This document shows positions 35,703 to 47,870 of a stretch of 64,000 bases of DNA, one piece after another (positions within the stretch are counted from its first letter, which is position 1; the number at the start of each line of letters is the position of its first letter). The notes under the pieces are model-generated. The model was not told where the DNA came from. It ran no database searches and saw only the letters and a program-made list of their open reading frames with translations. Source of the DNA: Bimastos eiseni (taxonomy: Eukaryota > Annelida > Clitellata > Crassiclitellata > Lumbricidae); assembly GCA_959347315.1 (NCBI GenBank), contig OY365822.1, forward strand, positions 8,646,809-8,710,808, in the 5' to 3' direction. Both the position numbers and the translations under genes were made by a program.

Positions 35703-37152
35703 CACATTACCAATTATGTTGTTTCTTTTATTATGCTTAACAATTGAAAACCTGCCACATAAAATAGTGACGCTGAATAAAAATATTGCATATAAAATAT
35801 AAAGCTACATAATTTGGTAGGATACCAAAGTTATATCGCTTCGGACGATAGCATATTTATGCAGGCTATTTGGACGAAAACTAACCGGAAGTAAACTACG
35901 GGATATTGCGGTTTACAAATTGCTTTAAAATTTCGTTAAATAACTTAAATTCTGGATTATTGCTTGGGAAGCAACTCACGCTCGTTTGAATGTGGACAAA
36001 TCGAAGCATTTGTGAACGTGTCAGTTGCCGCATGTTTAGTTTTATATCTGTCCAATGTAGTCGTATAACTTCTGAACCACCTTGCCCGCACTTTACGCGT
36101 AGGGTTTTGTCAAACAGGTCTTAAGATACTGGACTGAAAATTCTTAGGATAATTGCGTTCATCGTAGTGTAATGGGGTCTTGGCGTCCTTTTAGTTAGTG
36201 ATGTCATAGTTGCTTAATAGTATGCTATTTCTTGACGACCAGAGAAAGCAGTTCGTTACCCGGCAGCTGCAAGCAAGCGTTTAATAAACGTGGGTTACTT
36301 CAATTTAAGTTTAACCACTAATCAGACTTCATGCAGAGTATCTACTTTTTGAAGGACTTATGTGGCGCCACAACAGACAATGCATTTGAAGAAGTAGGTT
36401 TACTTATAGGTTAATGTGAACTGTAATTGTAAGTGTGCTCCTTAAGGACATTCTTCAACTTCACCTTTAGCTTTCAGTGTTATCTAATAAGAAGACTTCT
36501 GTTATGCCATTGTTGTCAAACCAAAGCTTATTCATTCAGTTTTCCTTTTCAGCAAATCCATACTTTTACAAGGAGAAATGTTGTACCAGTAGACTTTATT
36601 AATAAGAATGTAGAAAAAAGATGGTTGCAAACATTTGCAACAGAGTAGGGTCTAGTTGTTAATCAGAAGATTGAGTTTAGGCACCTTCTGTGCTTGAAAT
36701 ATAAATATAAGAAAACGCCTGCTTCAAAAAGCTTCTTGCAATCTCATTCCTCAACACCATGTTGTTTTAAAATGTCAGAACACATTTGAGCTTGGCTTAA
36801 GTTATATTACTTTAGACTTTTTTGTCACTTAACAGAGATCCTTATATGGCACAGTAGAAGTGTTCAAATAAATACTTACATGTAAGTGCATACACACATG
36901 CACACCCACACATTTTGACTTAAGTCAGATGTGTAAAAGAAACTGCTTCCTTCTTTCCCTGTAAGTTTTTGGTTGCAATTTGGGCCTTTAGTAATGTCTT
37001 TAACCAGCATACAGTGAAGTGCTGTAAATCCATTGTTGCATTATATTTTATTAATAATTAATGAGTGATTACTTTACCTTCCTCTTTTAAGCTGCGATTT
37101 TCCATGTTTTGTAGGCTTCACTTTCCAACTTGGCAGTTGACAGTTGCATACG

Positions 37153-38769
37153 ATGGATGCCAAGCTGCTTTCTCCAACACTCAGTGTCGTTCTTGTCAAA
37201 ACTATCAAAGCTCTTTGTGAGATCAACATCAAGTATGACAACAAACTTGAAATAACCGGGAGTTTACATGTGCGCTCTGACGGCCAGAAGGTCCTGACGT
37301 GCCTCCTAGATGAGGAGACCGTGAAGGGCCAGTACGATGCAGCCAGGGTTGCGGAGCTGGCCGCCAGATTGAGCATGGCTGCAGCGTCGTTTCCCTTCCC
37401 TCATCTCCAGATGTCGGCAAATGTAAATCACTCGCAGCAAGTTGCCGAAGCTCTTTTCTCTTCGATTCAGGGAGATGTACATATTCTAAGCGCACAGCAA
37501 CAACTGCCCGTGACGCTAGAGCGACCCACGCGTGACGAAAGCGAGATGATCAACAATGCAGTAGCCCAGATGGCTGTTTTCCACCACGCTGGAAAAATGC
37601 CAGATGTTGGTGGAGGCGGACAAGCATCAGCCTTGCAGGATGCCGGAGTCATGGATGCAATGTTGCGGCAGCAGGAGGAAACGCGTCAGGCAGTCGCATC
37701 GTTACGCCAGCATGAAGAAGCGCGTCAGGCAGTCGCAGCAATGAAACAAACAGAGGATATGCGGGCACGACCAAACGAGCAGCAGCAGCAGCCAACAACC
37801 CAGCTGCCAGCAGCACACCATCCCAATCGAAAACAACGTCACAGTGACACTGCTTCAAAGGCGTTGGGTATGGCAAAGGCAAGTCCTGTGGTCACAGGCA
37901 CAAATGTCATTACCGGTTATGCACCTATTACTGCACCTGACCCAGGTCTGGCGCTTTTCACGCCACCCGTCGGCAGCAGTGGCGGACAGAACCACGTCAA
38001 ACTGCCCGACATTCAGACGCTGGCGCACAGCCTTCCAAAAATACCAGGAAGCAGTCGAATTAAAGCCGCAAATATCGTCAACTCGAGTTTGCAGTCGGTG
38101 ATGATGCCCATTGTCACGAAAAGCGAAACGATTCCAAGCTTTTCCTCGCCACCAACTGATCCTGTGAGCGCCATCTCACCCATTAGCATGCCCTCACTTG
38201 ATCCGATGATGAATATAAGTCTTGAAGTTCAGGCTGAAATGGGACTCGACGGAAGTGCTGGATCGGCGCACAGAAAGAAATTCCAGTGCATGTTCTGCGG
38301 CATTTTCCTCTCGACGAAGTGCTACCTGAAGAACCACATCAACGCTATGCACACGCGCGCGCGCGTATATCCGTGCGAGCTCTGCGAGCGATACTTCTAC
38401 TCGGCCGGTGCACTGCGCATTCACAAACTACGCAACCACTGGCAAGACTCAAAAAAGCACGTTTGTGTCCACTGCGGTGAAACGTTCCTACTGCCAATAG
38501 AGCTTCGCAAGCACATTGTTAAGAAACATGTAGGTAACGATGAACACCAGCTGTTGATGGACACTGTCGAATTGAAGCTGGAAGATGGTGAAATGTCGAT
38601 GCCACAGTTACAACCGGAAGATGTGAGCATACAGAGTCGTGGGTCACTGGCACCGACACCAACCTCTGTTGTCTGTTACCAGACAGTGGGCGAGGTCAAT
38701 CACCCGACAACCCCAAATTCCACTCGCACACCGCCAAGTTTGGACGGCAGTGGCGGAATGATTGAGTGA
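37153..38769 (+). CDS. C2H2 zinc-finger protein, three fingers, intronless coding region (unrecognised family)
   Basis: Uninterrupted 538-codon frame from the ATG at 37153 to TGA at 38767-38769. Three consecutive C2H2 fingers lie at residues ~379-400 (CMFCGIFL...HINAMH), ~408-429 (CELCERYF...HKLRNH) and ~438-459 (CVHCGETF...HIVKKH). Each has Cys-x2-Cys-x12-His-x4-His spacing. Linkers are TRARVYP and WQDSKKHV rather than the classical TGEKP. The N-terminal 60 residues (VVLVKTIKALCEINIKY) look folded but match nothing I recognise. Residues ~170-200 hold two imperfect repeats around EETRQAVASLRQ and EEARQAVAAMKQ, followed by a Gln run. The rest is low-complexity and Pro/Ser-rich. A likely nucleic-acid-binding nuclear protein, by inference from the fingers. 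A splice-acceptor-like gttttgtag ends at 37114, so there is probably an upstream 5'-UTR exon, perhaps near the CCGGAAGT at 35885. Confidence 0.85.
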   Translation: MDAKLLSPTLSVVLVKTIKALCEINIKYDNKLEITGSLHVRSDGQKVLTCLLDEETVKGQYDAARVAELAARLSMAAASFPFPHLQMSANVNHSQQVAEALFSSIQGDVHILSAQQQLPVTLERPTRDESEMINNAVAQMAVFHHAGKMPDVGGGGQASALQDAGVMDAMLRQQEETRQAVASLRQHEEARQAVAAMKQTEDMRARPNEQQQQPTTQLPAAHHPNRKQRHSDTASKALGMAKASPVVTGTNVITGYAPITAPDPGLALFTPPVGSSGGQNHVKLPDIQTLAHSLPKIPGSSRIKAANIVNSSLQSVMMPIVTKSETIPSFSSPPTDPVSAISPISMPSLDPMMNISLEVQAEMGLDGSAGSAHRKKFQCMFCGIFLSTKCYLKNHINAMHTRARVYPCELCERYFYSAGALRIHKLRNHWQDSKKHVCVHCGETFLLPIELRKHIVKKHVGNDEHQLLMDTVELKLEDGEMSMPQLQPEDVSIQSRGSLAPTPTSVVCYQTVGEVNHPTTPNSTRTPPSLDGSGGMIE

Positions 38770-41029
38770 ATGACCAGTATCGAATTCTTGTTTTGATTTA
38801 GTATACGATCAGGTTTGTAAGTTGTTTCGGAACTGATTGAGTTATCGACCTGGATCAGATTGAATGTCAGTAATGGTAATGTGAACATGTTGGATCGATC
38901 GATCGATGTCTGGCATTTGAATGAGTGTTTTTGTGTGTTGATACACAGGTTCTGTACAGAAATTGTAGATAGAAACCAAAGTGTCTTGGTCTTTGGAAAC
39001 CATTAACATAGCAACCTTCAGAGAAAGAAGTTGCTTGGTGTTAATATAACTGCAATGAATGGTAATTATGCACTTATTTAGTGCCATTTAAATGGAACTA
39101 CTTGGCACTGACGTTCTAATCATTTGTGTGATGTTGTTAAACAGACGATAGGTTGTTATTGCTGCAGTAATGTTTCTGCTTTGGCCAGACAATCCAGCTT
39201 TGTGTTTTGGGAGACTGTTGGTGATTGAGTTGTTATAAATGAGCATCATGTTAGCCTTGTGATGCAGTGTTTGCAGTCTGGTAAACAAGTTTATGTGTGG
39301 ATAATATGACATAATAGCCAGTTGTTGCCGCAATGTGGAATTTCATAGCAACATCGGCTAGGAAGAAAATGGAGTACTCGCGCCATGTTTCAGCTCAGGA
39401 TGTTTAAAATCTATTTATGAGTGCCTCTTAAAGTGTTTGATCCTTTTCCAATTTGAAGCTGGACTGGGTTTCCAAGTTTCTGTTCCTGAATGCCTCACGT
39501 CTGGTCGCAAGATTCAAGGCTGAGCCATGCATCCCTATGTAAAAGTGATTATTTCTGAATAGTCGAAAGGGGATTGTGCATAAAATTAGCAGTACCTTAG
39601 GTTACTTTGCCTACGTTGTTTTGTGTGCAGAGTCATCGAGTGCAGTGCGTCCTAGGTTCATATATCATCCCAGTAGACATTTTCTTGTTGAATCAGTAAA
39701 TCAAGAAGGAATTCTAAGCTGTTGTGATCGCTGTGAGCACAGAGTTAGTTGCTGGGCAGGTAGCAATTGGAACTGTTTTCAATCTGGCCTTAATAACTGT
39801 ATATTAATTCCATTTTGGCTGCAAAACAGGCAGCCAGTCAGATGCACATTATTATTACTATAATTTACTATACATGTATATAAGTTATTGCTGCAGCAAC
39901 ACATATTCTGTGCATTTTGGTTTCTGTTGGTCTGTAGTATGGTGTGGAAAACCTATTTGCTTTTTCTGCCTACATAAAACAAAGCTATTTTTGGTATACA
40001 TATATTTTTGGTTTTCTTATGTCATCATTTCTTGTTTGACATAACTGATCAAAAACTAATAGACTTGACTTATGCTTTGTTTCACCAACCCGACTTAAAT
40101 GCCCACTTTTTTCAACTAGTTTAAGTTTTACCTTAAATTGTCACTTATTCATTTCCTTTGCATCGTGGCAAGACAATCTTGCCTAATCGAAAGATTTTAA
40201 GTGACCTAAATCTACCAATTGTTATTGGTTGGAAATTAATCAATAGCAATAACATCACTCCAGTTCTAAACAGTGTCGTCCATAGTCGTCAAACTGGAAC
40301 CGAATCTGACCTCACTCGCCTATTAATTTTATTTTGGGCACCTGTGATTAAGCTGGTTCCTGTGACATGGATTTTTGAATAATGTTGACTATATGTATGA
40401 TTATGATGCATATGCTAACTACAAAACTGAAGTGCTAATTGAATCCAATCATGTAGACAAGCATTTCACTTAATCAATTTATCAATAGAAAATCAAGGCA
40501 TTTAACTTTAACAATGACAGAATTGAGTGGGACATGTACTGGTAAATGGTATTCAATATCTACAGTGAGACTTCAATAGATAGTTGACTTGTATATCAAA
40601 CATTGGGATACATCCCAGTTGAAAATTTTTAATCAAATTGATGCGCATCCTATCGTTTGGAGGCCATTTGCGATGCTAATCTCACTGGAAATTGTTAACA
40701 TTTGGCCAATAGCTCAAACACATAAAACATCAACTATACTAAGTAACTTCAAATAGCCATTGTTGTCAATGTTCAAGGAGTACTTACAAAAGGTAATATG
40801 AATAATAGTAATAGTAACAAGATACCAGTATATCTCTATCAACTTGAGTTTAAAAGTCAAACTTTCCCAGGTAAAGCACCGGTATATGTTTCTTCTCTGA
40901 CAGGGATCTACATGCGGATACGGAAAGTTCTGGAAAACCAAGTGGACAAAGACTTTTGTCAGATGAAGTGAATGAAATGTCAGCAGCCATAATATCTATG
41001 ATACATCATGCAAAGCTCCTTGTAAACCC
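38770..41029. other. 3' flank of the zinc-finger gene
   Basis: Mostly unique AT-rich sequence. It probably includes the 3' UTR, but no convincing AATAAA close to the stop was seen, and no other gene or clear repeat. Confidence 0.4.
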
Positions 41030-42410
41030 AACAAATATGTTATGAGTTATCTTGCTTCTCCAAAGCATTTGACTATGTTAAACACTTTTCCCTTTTTGTT
41101 AAAATCTCCACTCTTGATTTCCCAGATCAAATATATACCTGGTTAGTTGCATTATCATCTTGATGCTTGCTATTACTACATTCAAAGGCCTCCCATCATC
41201 TCTCCTCAGTACTGGTATAATTCAAGGCTCCATTTTAGGATCCTCCAACTTCTCCATCACTGCTTCAGACTTACACCCCTTTTGTCCCCTGAATTCCATG
41301 TTAAAATTTGCAAATGGCAGTTGTTATCATACCCCCTCAAACTCGTACTGTCCCACATGAACTGCTTTTAATTAATCTCAACCTTGGCTGCTGCTGATAA
41401 CCTTACCTTAAATAGCTCCAAATCTGCATAAATTATCATTTTCTGCTCTCTTCCCCAACTCCCCCTCCATCACCTAGTATAACCCAAATTAAAACTTAAA
41501 AACACTGTGTCATTCTTCAAGATAGCATAAAACTCACTTCTCATATAGAACATTTCACAGCAACTGCTCCTCACCTTTTAATGTATCAGAAAACTCACTA
41601 CCCGTGGCTTCTCTTCCTCTTCCATCAGTAATCTAACCAAAGTCACTACCATCACTAAAGTTCTATCCCATCTGAACTTGTCGGAAGGCATATAGACCAT
41701 AATCTCTGATAAGGGGCCGTCCACATTACGTATACAGCGAGGGGTTTCGTAATTCGGCCGTTGTGCGTACGGTGGGGGAGGGGTCCCGAAAATATGTACG
41801 TACACAAATACAATTCTCTAATTATGGCGTACACAATACGGAATATTAAAATCGGAACTGTAAACCCAATCACAGGCTATATTCCTGCTTCTTCAATTTT
41901 ATGTAGCATTAGTGTTTTATTTCTTCATAACAGTTAACAAATTTAAGCTGTTAAAATATGATGCTTCACAAAACTAAAGGGCCTGTGGTAAAATCAATGT
42001 CATATGGATGTTTTTAGTTATTTAACCATTGCAATGGGGTGGGTGGTACAGCTCAAATGTACGTACGCATGGGGAGGGTTTCACGAAATGTACGCGGTGC
42101 AGCAGAAGGGGAGGGGTCCGAAAATCCGATTCTTGTGTGTGTACATAATATATGGATGGGCCCTAAGGAATGCCTAGAAAACTCTTAAAAAGAGCCAATT
42201 ACCAAAATTTAACTCAAATAATTTTTCCCAACAGTCTTAGAACTTGCTGACATAGCCAGTGCCAAACTCTTCCATTATTACACAACCCCCAAGCATGTCC
42301 TTCACCGATTCGTACCTCCACTCCAAACCTTCTCTGTTCACTGTTTAAGAACTAGAGCACACAACTATAGTCTCCATCAAAATAAAACTTTCAATTCATG
42401 CCCAGATCCT
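41030..42410 (+). mobile_element. LINE (Rex/CR1-like) ORF2 remnant, interrupted by a MITE
   Basis: Broken frames read, in order, SKAFDYVKHF, then IIQGSILGSSNFSITASDLHP and SMLKFANGS (the catalytic YADD box is lost), then after the MITE (41713-42163) LLHNPQACPSP-like text typical of the ORF2 C-terminus. Dead copy. Confidence 0.75.
41713..42163. mobile_element. Harbinger-like MITE, TAA target duplication
   Basis: Ends GGGGCCGTCCACATTACG and (reversed) GGGCCCATCCATATATTA. TAA at 41710-41712 and 42164-42166. 451 bp, no transposase. Inserted within a LINE ORF. Confidence 0.75.
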
Positions 42411-42642
42411 TGTATATGTTACAGGCAATGTGTGAAACAGGGATTTTGTAAAATGCCTAATTTTTTAGATTTTAGGCAATTTGTAAATTCACCCATTTAC
42501 TGTTAGGGTCAGGGCTAGTGATATAGTGTAGGGTTAGTGCAGAGTTAGGGTTAGTGTAGGGTTAGGGTTAGTGTAGAGTGTGCAAATTGCCTAGGAATTT
42601 TACATAATCCCTAGTTTCACACATTGCCTGTAACACATACAA
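42411..42642. mobile_element. Foldback element with TTAGGG-like core
   Basis: Terminal arms tgtatatgttacaggcaatg and (reversed) tgtatgtgttacaggcaatg continue as an inverted repeat for about 60 bp. The centre (42500-42580) is gttagggttagtgtagggtt-type repeats. Confidence 0.75.
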
Positions 42643-42653
42643 ATATTTACTAG

Positions 42654-42659
42654 TTTATT
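42654..42659 (-). terminator. Polyadenylation signal of the CIB gene
   Basis: AATAAA on the minus strand (tttatt on plus), 37 bp beyond the proposed stop codon. The position supports the choice of the short last exon. Confidence 0.5.
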
Positions 42660-42695
42660 TTACAATTCAAACTACTTATAATTATGCATTATCAC

Positions 42696-45600
42696 TCATA
42701 TTAGCATTTCTTCATTTTTCTCAGCCAATCTGAAAGGACTTTAGAACTTAACTAAGAACAGTTCTCACAGTGAACTGAATACCAATAATATTAAACATAC
42801 CTCTTACTCACTGCATTCAATATTCATCAAGGAACACCTTGCTAGTCACATCCTCTACATCCAGCGTACGTTTTCTATTATGAAGTGCTCAATCTAAAAC
42901 TCCGCTACTTCCATAGTGTATAGGCCTAATGCTATTAAAACGAACATTCAAGAAGAGCTACATAAAGGCATGCACATGATGTTCCAGTGCACAACTTCAG
43001 CGAAATGTAATTGACTTACTGGAGAAAGTCTGGAGCATGAGCAATGACTCGGTCAAATTCCGAGTTGGTCAATCTTTCGTCCTGATCCATATCCATTTCT
43101 TCAAAGATCTAAATTATGATCATGCAATACCCTTCCTCTTTATCTATGCAACTGAAAAAATTTAAATTCGCATAGTTTACGGTAGCGTAATTTATGTTAA
43201 TGAAAGCCTGATGATGACAATAATTACACAATTTAATATTATAAAGAAGAAGGATGATGCAATGAAAATGATTTGGATGGTTTGAATTTTTTTATTTTAC
43301 AATCTTCAGAGGTGCATTGAGTTGTAAACTTTACAATCTTCAAAGGTGCATTGAGTTGTAAATTTTACAATGTTCAAAGGTGCATTGAGTTGTAAATTTT
43401 ACAATGTTCAAAGGTGCATTGAGTTGTAAATTTTACAATGTTCAAAGGTGCATTGAGTTGTAAATTTTACAATGTTCAAAGGTGCATTGAGTTGTAAATT
43501 TTACAATGTTCAAAGATGCATTGAGTTGTAAATTTTACAATGTTCAAAGGTGCATTGAGTTGTAAATTTTACAATGTTCAAAGGTGCATGGGTTAGTATA
43601 TTTGCATAATGATGTTCAATATAACAGGCTTTATAGGTCTCTGGAAAAGCAACAGATCCCTGTCTCATTGCTTACAACTGCAAACAGGGTTTCAAATCAG
43701 AGAGCTAGAGGTCAAGCCCTCTATTGAGGCATCAAGAATAATTGTTACTATTAGCATAGTAGTAGACTAGTAGTAGTTGTTGTGGAAGTAAGTGGAGTAG
43801 CAGCAACACTAGTTGTACATTTATTACAATATTACAATAGTTACTTTAGGTTCCCAGCCTTTGTTATAGGATCACTCAGTCAGATGGGATCCTCTGCCAG
43901 CATGCCCATAAGGGACCAGTGTTTTACAATGTTCATCGGTCGTGCCCGCATGTCCTCAGGGCCCATATCCACATTCTGTGGGTCAAATCACATATTGTTT
44001 GGCATATTGGCAGATGATTGGCAAAATGAAATATTCGGAAAAGGTCTGACGAGAATTGCATTTTTTCAGATTTCTAGAGAAGGTCTCGTCACCTTTTCTG
44101 TGACGTATTCCACTTCGTCGTCACTCATTTGGTTTCTTGTCAGACATCGAAGCAACTCTCTCAGGTCGGTCATACCAATGAAACCATCGTCATCAAAGTC
44201 TAAACGAAAAACATGTCGGATCAACTGTGGGCTGACCCTTTCAAGCAGGGGCGTCCAGATAGGGGAGGGGGGGTCCAGAGGCAAGTGCCTCCAATTTCAG
44301 TTAGGGGGATATTTTATTAGTCCTGGGGAATATCTCTTGGGGCGGCTGGAGACAGGGGGTTTACCTCCATCACTCAGAGGATAGATGACCCTGATTTCTA
44401 GCTGAGCAGTCCTTATTTGCCTGATCAATCAATGTGTCCCCTGTCATTCACTTAGTCCTTTTTAACGATTTAACATATCAATCAGTTGTTCAGAGATGGC
44501 AATTGGCCTCTCACTCTTTAAAAGCGCCTCTCTTTCCTCAGGGCTTCGTTGATGAGACCGGCTCTGAATATTTATCCAGTGAGAGGTGCTATATAAATCT
44601 ATAGATATGATACGATCATCATTATCACCATTAGGTTTTCTTAATAGCTAGACATTGTTAGCGATAACAATATGGCAATAAAGTATTACAATGGCAGTCT
44701 GTGACAAAATATTGACCTAATATATCTGAACTGTACTGTACACAGGATTTGAACAGACCATAGATTTTAAATGCGTAGAGAGCTTTGATGTCACGTGGAG
44801 CGGACAGGCTGAATATGGAAAACATCTCGAGGAATTCATTAAAAGTCATTCCACCGACCATGTCCTCCGCAAAGACGGCGCCAATGCGATGGCGGAAAGG
44901 ATTTTCCTGAAAAATGAAGCCACAGCCTTATGAGCCTTTCATGAACTGCATAGACTTTCAAACAAATGTAATGTAGCACTTATATAGCGCCACTCGACTC
45001 AGAAGTGCTCACGACTCAACACAAAGTTAAAGAGAGAACAGGAAAGTCTTCAGACGCTTCCGAAAGACAGCAGGGGAGAGAGTGAGCAGCTCCTTCCAAA
45101 GAAGAAGGAAAGGTTATTCCAGCTAGCGGGACCCACATAGGCGAAGCTCCTGGAGAGGCCGTGGCAAAGTGCTTGCGGGGAACCACCAGAAACAAAGCCT
45201 CCATATCGCACAGTATGATATAAAGACATGTGAATCAAATTTTAAGTCGAATCAAATTGGAGCAAAAGTTTGAATTCAAATCGAATCTTTAACTGAACCA
45301 GTAACAGGTTTGATATTCGTGTAGTGTGTATTTTTCAGATATAAATTCTGTTTTAAACAAATTTTTAACCTAAATTTGTTTTAGACCTGTCCTTTAAACC
45401 CAAGGTCAAGTCTCTGCCTATGACTTTGGCGTCAAACGTTTATGTGATAGCGGGCCAGTAGCAATATTTTCCAGAAAATTGCTGGCCAGAGTCACGACGG
45501 TGCATGAGGATGATGGGGCAGGGATTTCAGAGGGGGGTCATGCAAACAGTTGAATTAGGCTTTGAAAACGTGATTCTGATATGCATTACCAATTACAAAC

Positions 45601-47715
45601 ATCACAGAAAACTCATGAAGCCTTAAAAATGACAAATTAAACATTTTCAATTGTGTTGTCTTTATACAGGGCTCTGCGGGCCAGAAATGTATGGTCGGAG
45701 AGCCAAAAATGGCTTTGACACCTCTGGCCTATGGTTACTGAGTAGAGACCTTGAGCAAGTCTCTTGCTCACAATTGCTCAGAGCCATCAATTGATGCTTA
45801 CTGCTAAGTCATCAGATAGAGATGCTCACTAGAGGCGTAAAAATAACAACAATAAAAATGTAAATGTACGATATTCTACGCCTCTATGGCCTTGATCCTG
45901 CCAATTTTTCAACGGATTTGGTGAGATCCCTCACTACAGCTCACACAGCATTGTAATTTAATGTAATGTAATCAAGCATTTATATAGTACCGCTCAAATC
46001 AGCAGCGCTTTCAATGGGCGTCTATGCGCGGATACAGAAAGGTCCTAAGGTGTCTCTGAAACTGACAAGGTGGGAAGGTCAGTAACTCCAGGCTGAAGGG
46101 CCAACATAGGCAAAGCTCTGCGACTGGGCCGTGGCAGAGCCCATGCTGGAACAAGGCCGCGAGTGCAAGATCGCCCTTGCATATAAAGAGGACACCGAGG
46201 TGCAGAAAGATCTTAGGTATGTTGGGCCACCCCAAGTAGTAAGTTGCACACAAGGGAAATGGTTTTAAACTGTATACGCTGTTGAACAGGGAGCCAATGA
46301 AGTGTGTCTCGAATGAAGCATGAAATATTGGCAAACTTTGGAGTGCCACCTATCAGCATTACATGCACATGGCATTACAGACTTTACCTTAAACTCTGGC
46401 ATGTTCGTGACCTCTGACAGTGGAACTCTCAGCTCGCTCATTACACTTTCGTGGTGCTCACGAAGCACTAGAATTGGATGCAGATCTTCAAAACGACGAT
46501 GAATCCTGAATCACAAACAAATTACTGATAAAGCAAGACAATGCCTTTTGTAATTCTATGTTTGCCTAATTGCTTGCTAGTCGTTTTGTCACTACTAAGC
46601 TATGGTGTTCAAATGGCATTACAAAAATGTTGAGTGCATCCAAGTTATTTAACTTTATACCACATATAGCCTTTCTGTAAAGTGAGAAATATATATTTAC
46701 GATTACCCTACATCTTTTACCTTCAATATATATTTACGATTACACTACATCATTTACATTACATCCATGTCTCTAATGCCATTCACGCCCTTAGTGACCA
46801 ACCATATTTCATGAAATAGTTCTTGAATAGGCGAGACTAGCTAGAAGATGAACAAGGATTACAAATTCAATGTCAGAATGCATAACCAAATGCTGCTTTT
46901 GTGTGATTTCCAAGACTCTAGAATCTCATACATATGCATGTCTATTACACAAATATACATATAATTATACACATACATAGTACATACATACACACAGACA
47001 AACACATCCATACATACATACATATCGTAACATATGTATGCCTATGCTATGCATAGGCCCAAACTACACACAAGGTGTCGCTGATTTGACATATAAATTT
47101 TTATTTTTCACATAAATGTAACTTTAATCAAAAATTCAATAGCACAAATAACAGAGGTTCTTGCTGGCATAAAAAAATTATTTACAAATAAATGTAGGAT
47201 AAAGCCAAACAGAAATAACTACTATTCTAAATCTGTCATCAGCCTGCTTATACAGTTTTCAATACTCGTCACTTACCTCAGAATTTCTTTTCGATTGAAG
47301 AATGTACAGTCCTAAAATATAAATCAAATGAAGTCAGCCGCACTCGTCTATTATATCAGTAAATGATCAAAGAGTTATTGTAAGCCTACTTACGTGGCAA
47401 TTAACTGCTAAAACTAGTATAATTAAGCAGGGAGCAATTATAACCGAAAACCAGCATTCTGCTTAATTGCATTAGTTTGCCAATTTTACGCAAATAGTAA
47501 TGGCCACTATTTTTTTAAAATTAAATATAAACTCACATAAAATTATGCTGCTAGAATCACAAATGTCCAACATGCGTCATACGTTGAAACCTAATTCTAG
47601 AGTTCATCGTAAACATAACACAGGTCTTCCACAGCAATAATTTTTATAGGATAATTCTAACCTCGTAAGCTGCCAACTCTTTGTCGGAAAATGGTGTACT
47701 TTCCTTTGCGCCCAT
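42696..47715 (-). CDS. Calcium and integrin-binding (CIB) family EF-hand protein
   Basis: Seven exons on the minus strand: 47715-47662, 47311-47277, 46505-46388, 44906-44759, 44199-44093, 43108-43020 and 42738-42696. They give about 197 aa, against 187-191 for vertebrate CIB proteins, and all phases agree. The N-terminus MGAKES offers a myristoylation glycine. CIB hallmarks are DCTFFNRKEIL, ENPFRHRIGAVF, TFNEFLEMFSIF, KALYAFKIYDFD and VIAHAPDFL. EF-hand 3 (loop ~119-130, DFDDDGFIGMTD) has Asp at position 12, as in known CIB proteins. EF-hand 4 (loop ~160-171, DMDQDERLTNSE) has Glu where the conserved loop glycine is expected. The last exon is short (PFRLAEKNEEMLI, then stop) and is the least certain part. 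It fits the family's C-terminal PDF-x-x-x-F pattern and has AATAAA 37 bp beyond its stop. CIB proteins link calcium to integrin, channel and kinase partners at membranes. Closest to the CIB2/3/4 side (YAFKIYDF). Confidence 0.88.
43300..43592. repeat. 34-bp minisatellite in the CIB gene
   Basis: About 8.5 copies of a unit containing ttttacaatgttcaaaggtg and cattgagttgtaaa, with 1-2 base differences. Lies in the intron between exons 5 and 6 (minus strand). Confidence 0.95.
44968..45235 (-). repeat. TATAGCGCC-type dispersed repeat
   Basis: tgtagcacttatatagcgcc, cagaagtgctcacgactc, then aaagtcttcagacgcttccg and aaggttattccagctagcgg. Related to 45955, 48100 and 11915. CIB intron. Confidence 0.65.
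45727..45830 (+). mobile_element. SINE-1 body fragment
   Basis: gagaccttgagcaagtctct and cacaattgctcagagcc; head and tail missing or diverged. Confidence 0.5.
45955..46345 (-). repeat. TATAGYRCC-type dispersed repeat, longer copy
   Basis: taatcaagcatttatatagt, ccaacataggcaaagctctg, cgactgggccgtggcagagc and ctggaacaaggccgcgag. Parallels 44968. Ends about 40 bp before the donor edge of CIB exon 3. Confidence 0.65.
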
Positions 47716-47870
47716 TTTTACCTATTGAATTGTTATTTTAGAATAAATACGACAGAGAAAAGATTCAACATCCACTTCAAAAGTTGAAAACCTGAATGAA
47801 GTAGACCTTCAGCATTACGTCATATCCTTCATCGTCTCGACTGCCGGAAGTACGTCAGCATAGCCTTTTA
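47716..47870. promoter_or_regulatory. Probable promoter region of the CIB gene, possibly bidirectional with CDC42
   Basis: Just upstream of the CIB start codon are TTACGTCA (47815-47822, a CRE/ATF-type site), CCGGAAGT (47844-47851, an ETS/GABP-type site) and, overlapping it, TACGTCA (47851-47857). Clustered ETS and CRE sites between head-to-head genes are typical of TATA-less bidirectional promoters. CDC42 coding starts 2.2 kb away, but its acceptor at 49958 shows its first exon lies upstream. The assignment is inference from motifs. Confidence 0.45.

Larger units (their letters stand above)
33897..37152. other. Intergenic region, VARS2 to zinc-finger gene
   Basis: Contains a G-rich MITE-like repeat (34020-34170, inverted relative to 26440), a SINE-1 (35565) and AT-rich unique sequence. 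CCGGAAGT at 35885-35892 is a possible ETS-type promoter site for the zinc-finger gene. No further coding exon found. Confidence 0.5.

Noticed and set aside
37144..37152. Start of the zinc-finger frame at a TTG codon
   Set aside because: Animal genes rarely start at TTG; the ATG at 37153 is three codons later and in frame.
42500..42580. Interstitial telomere
   Set aside because: Only a few degenerate TTAGGG-like units, enclosed by foldback arms; better explained as the core of a mobile element.
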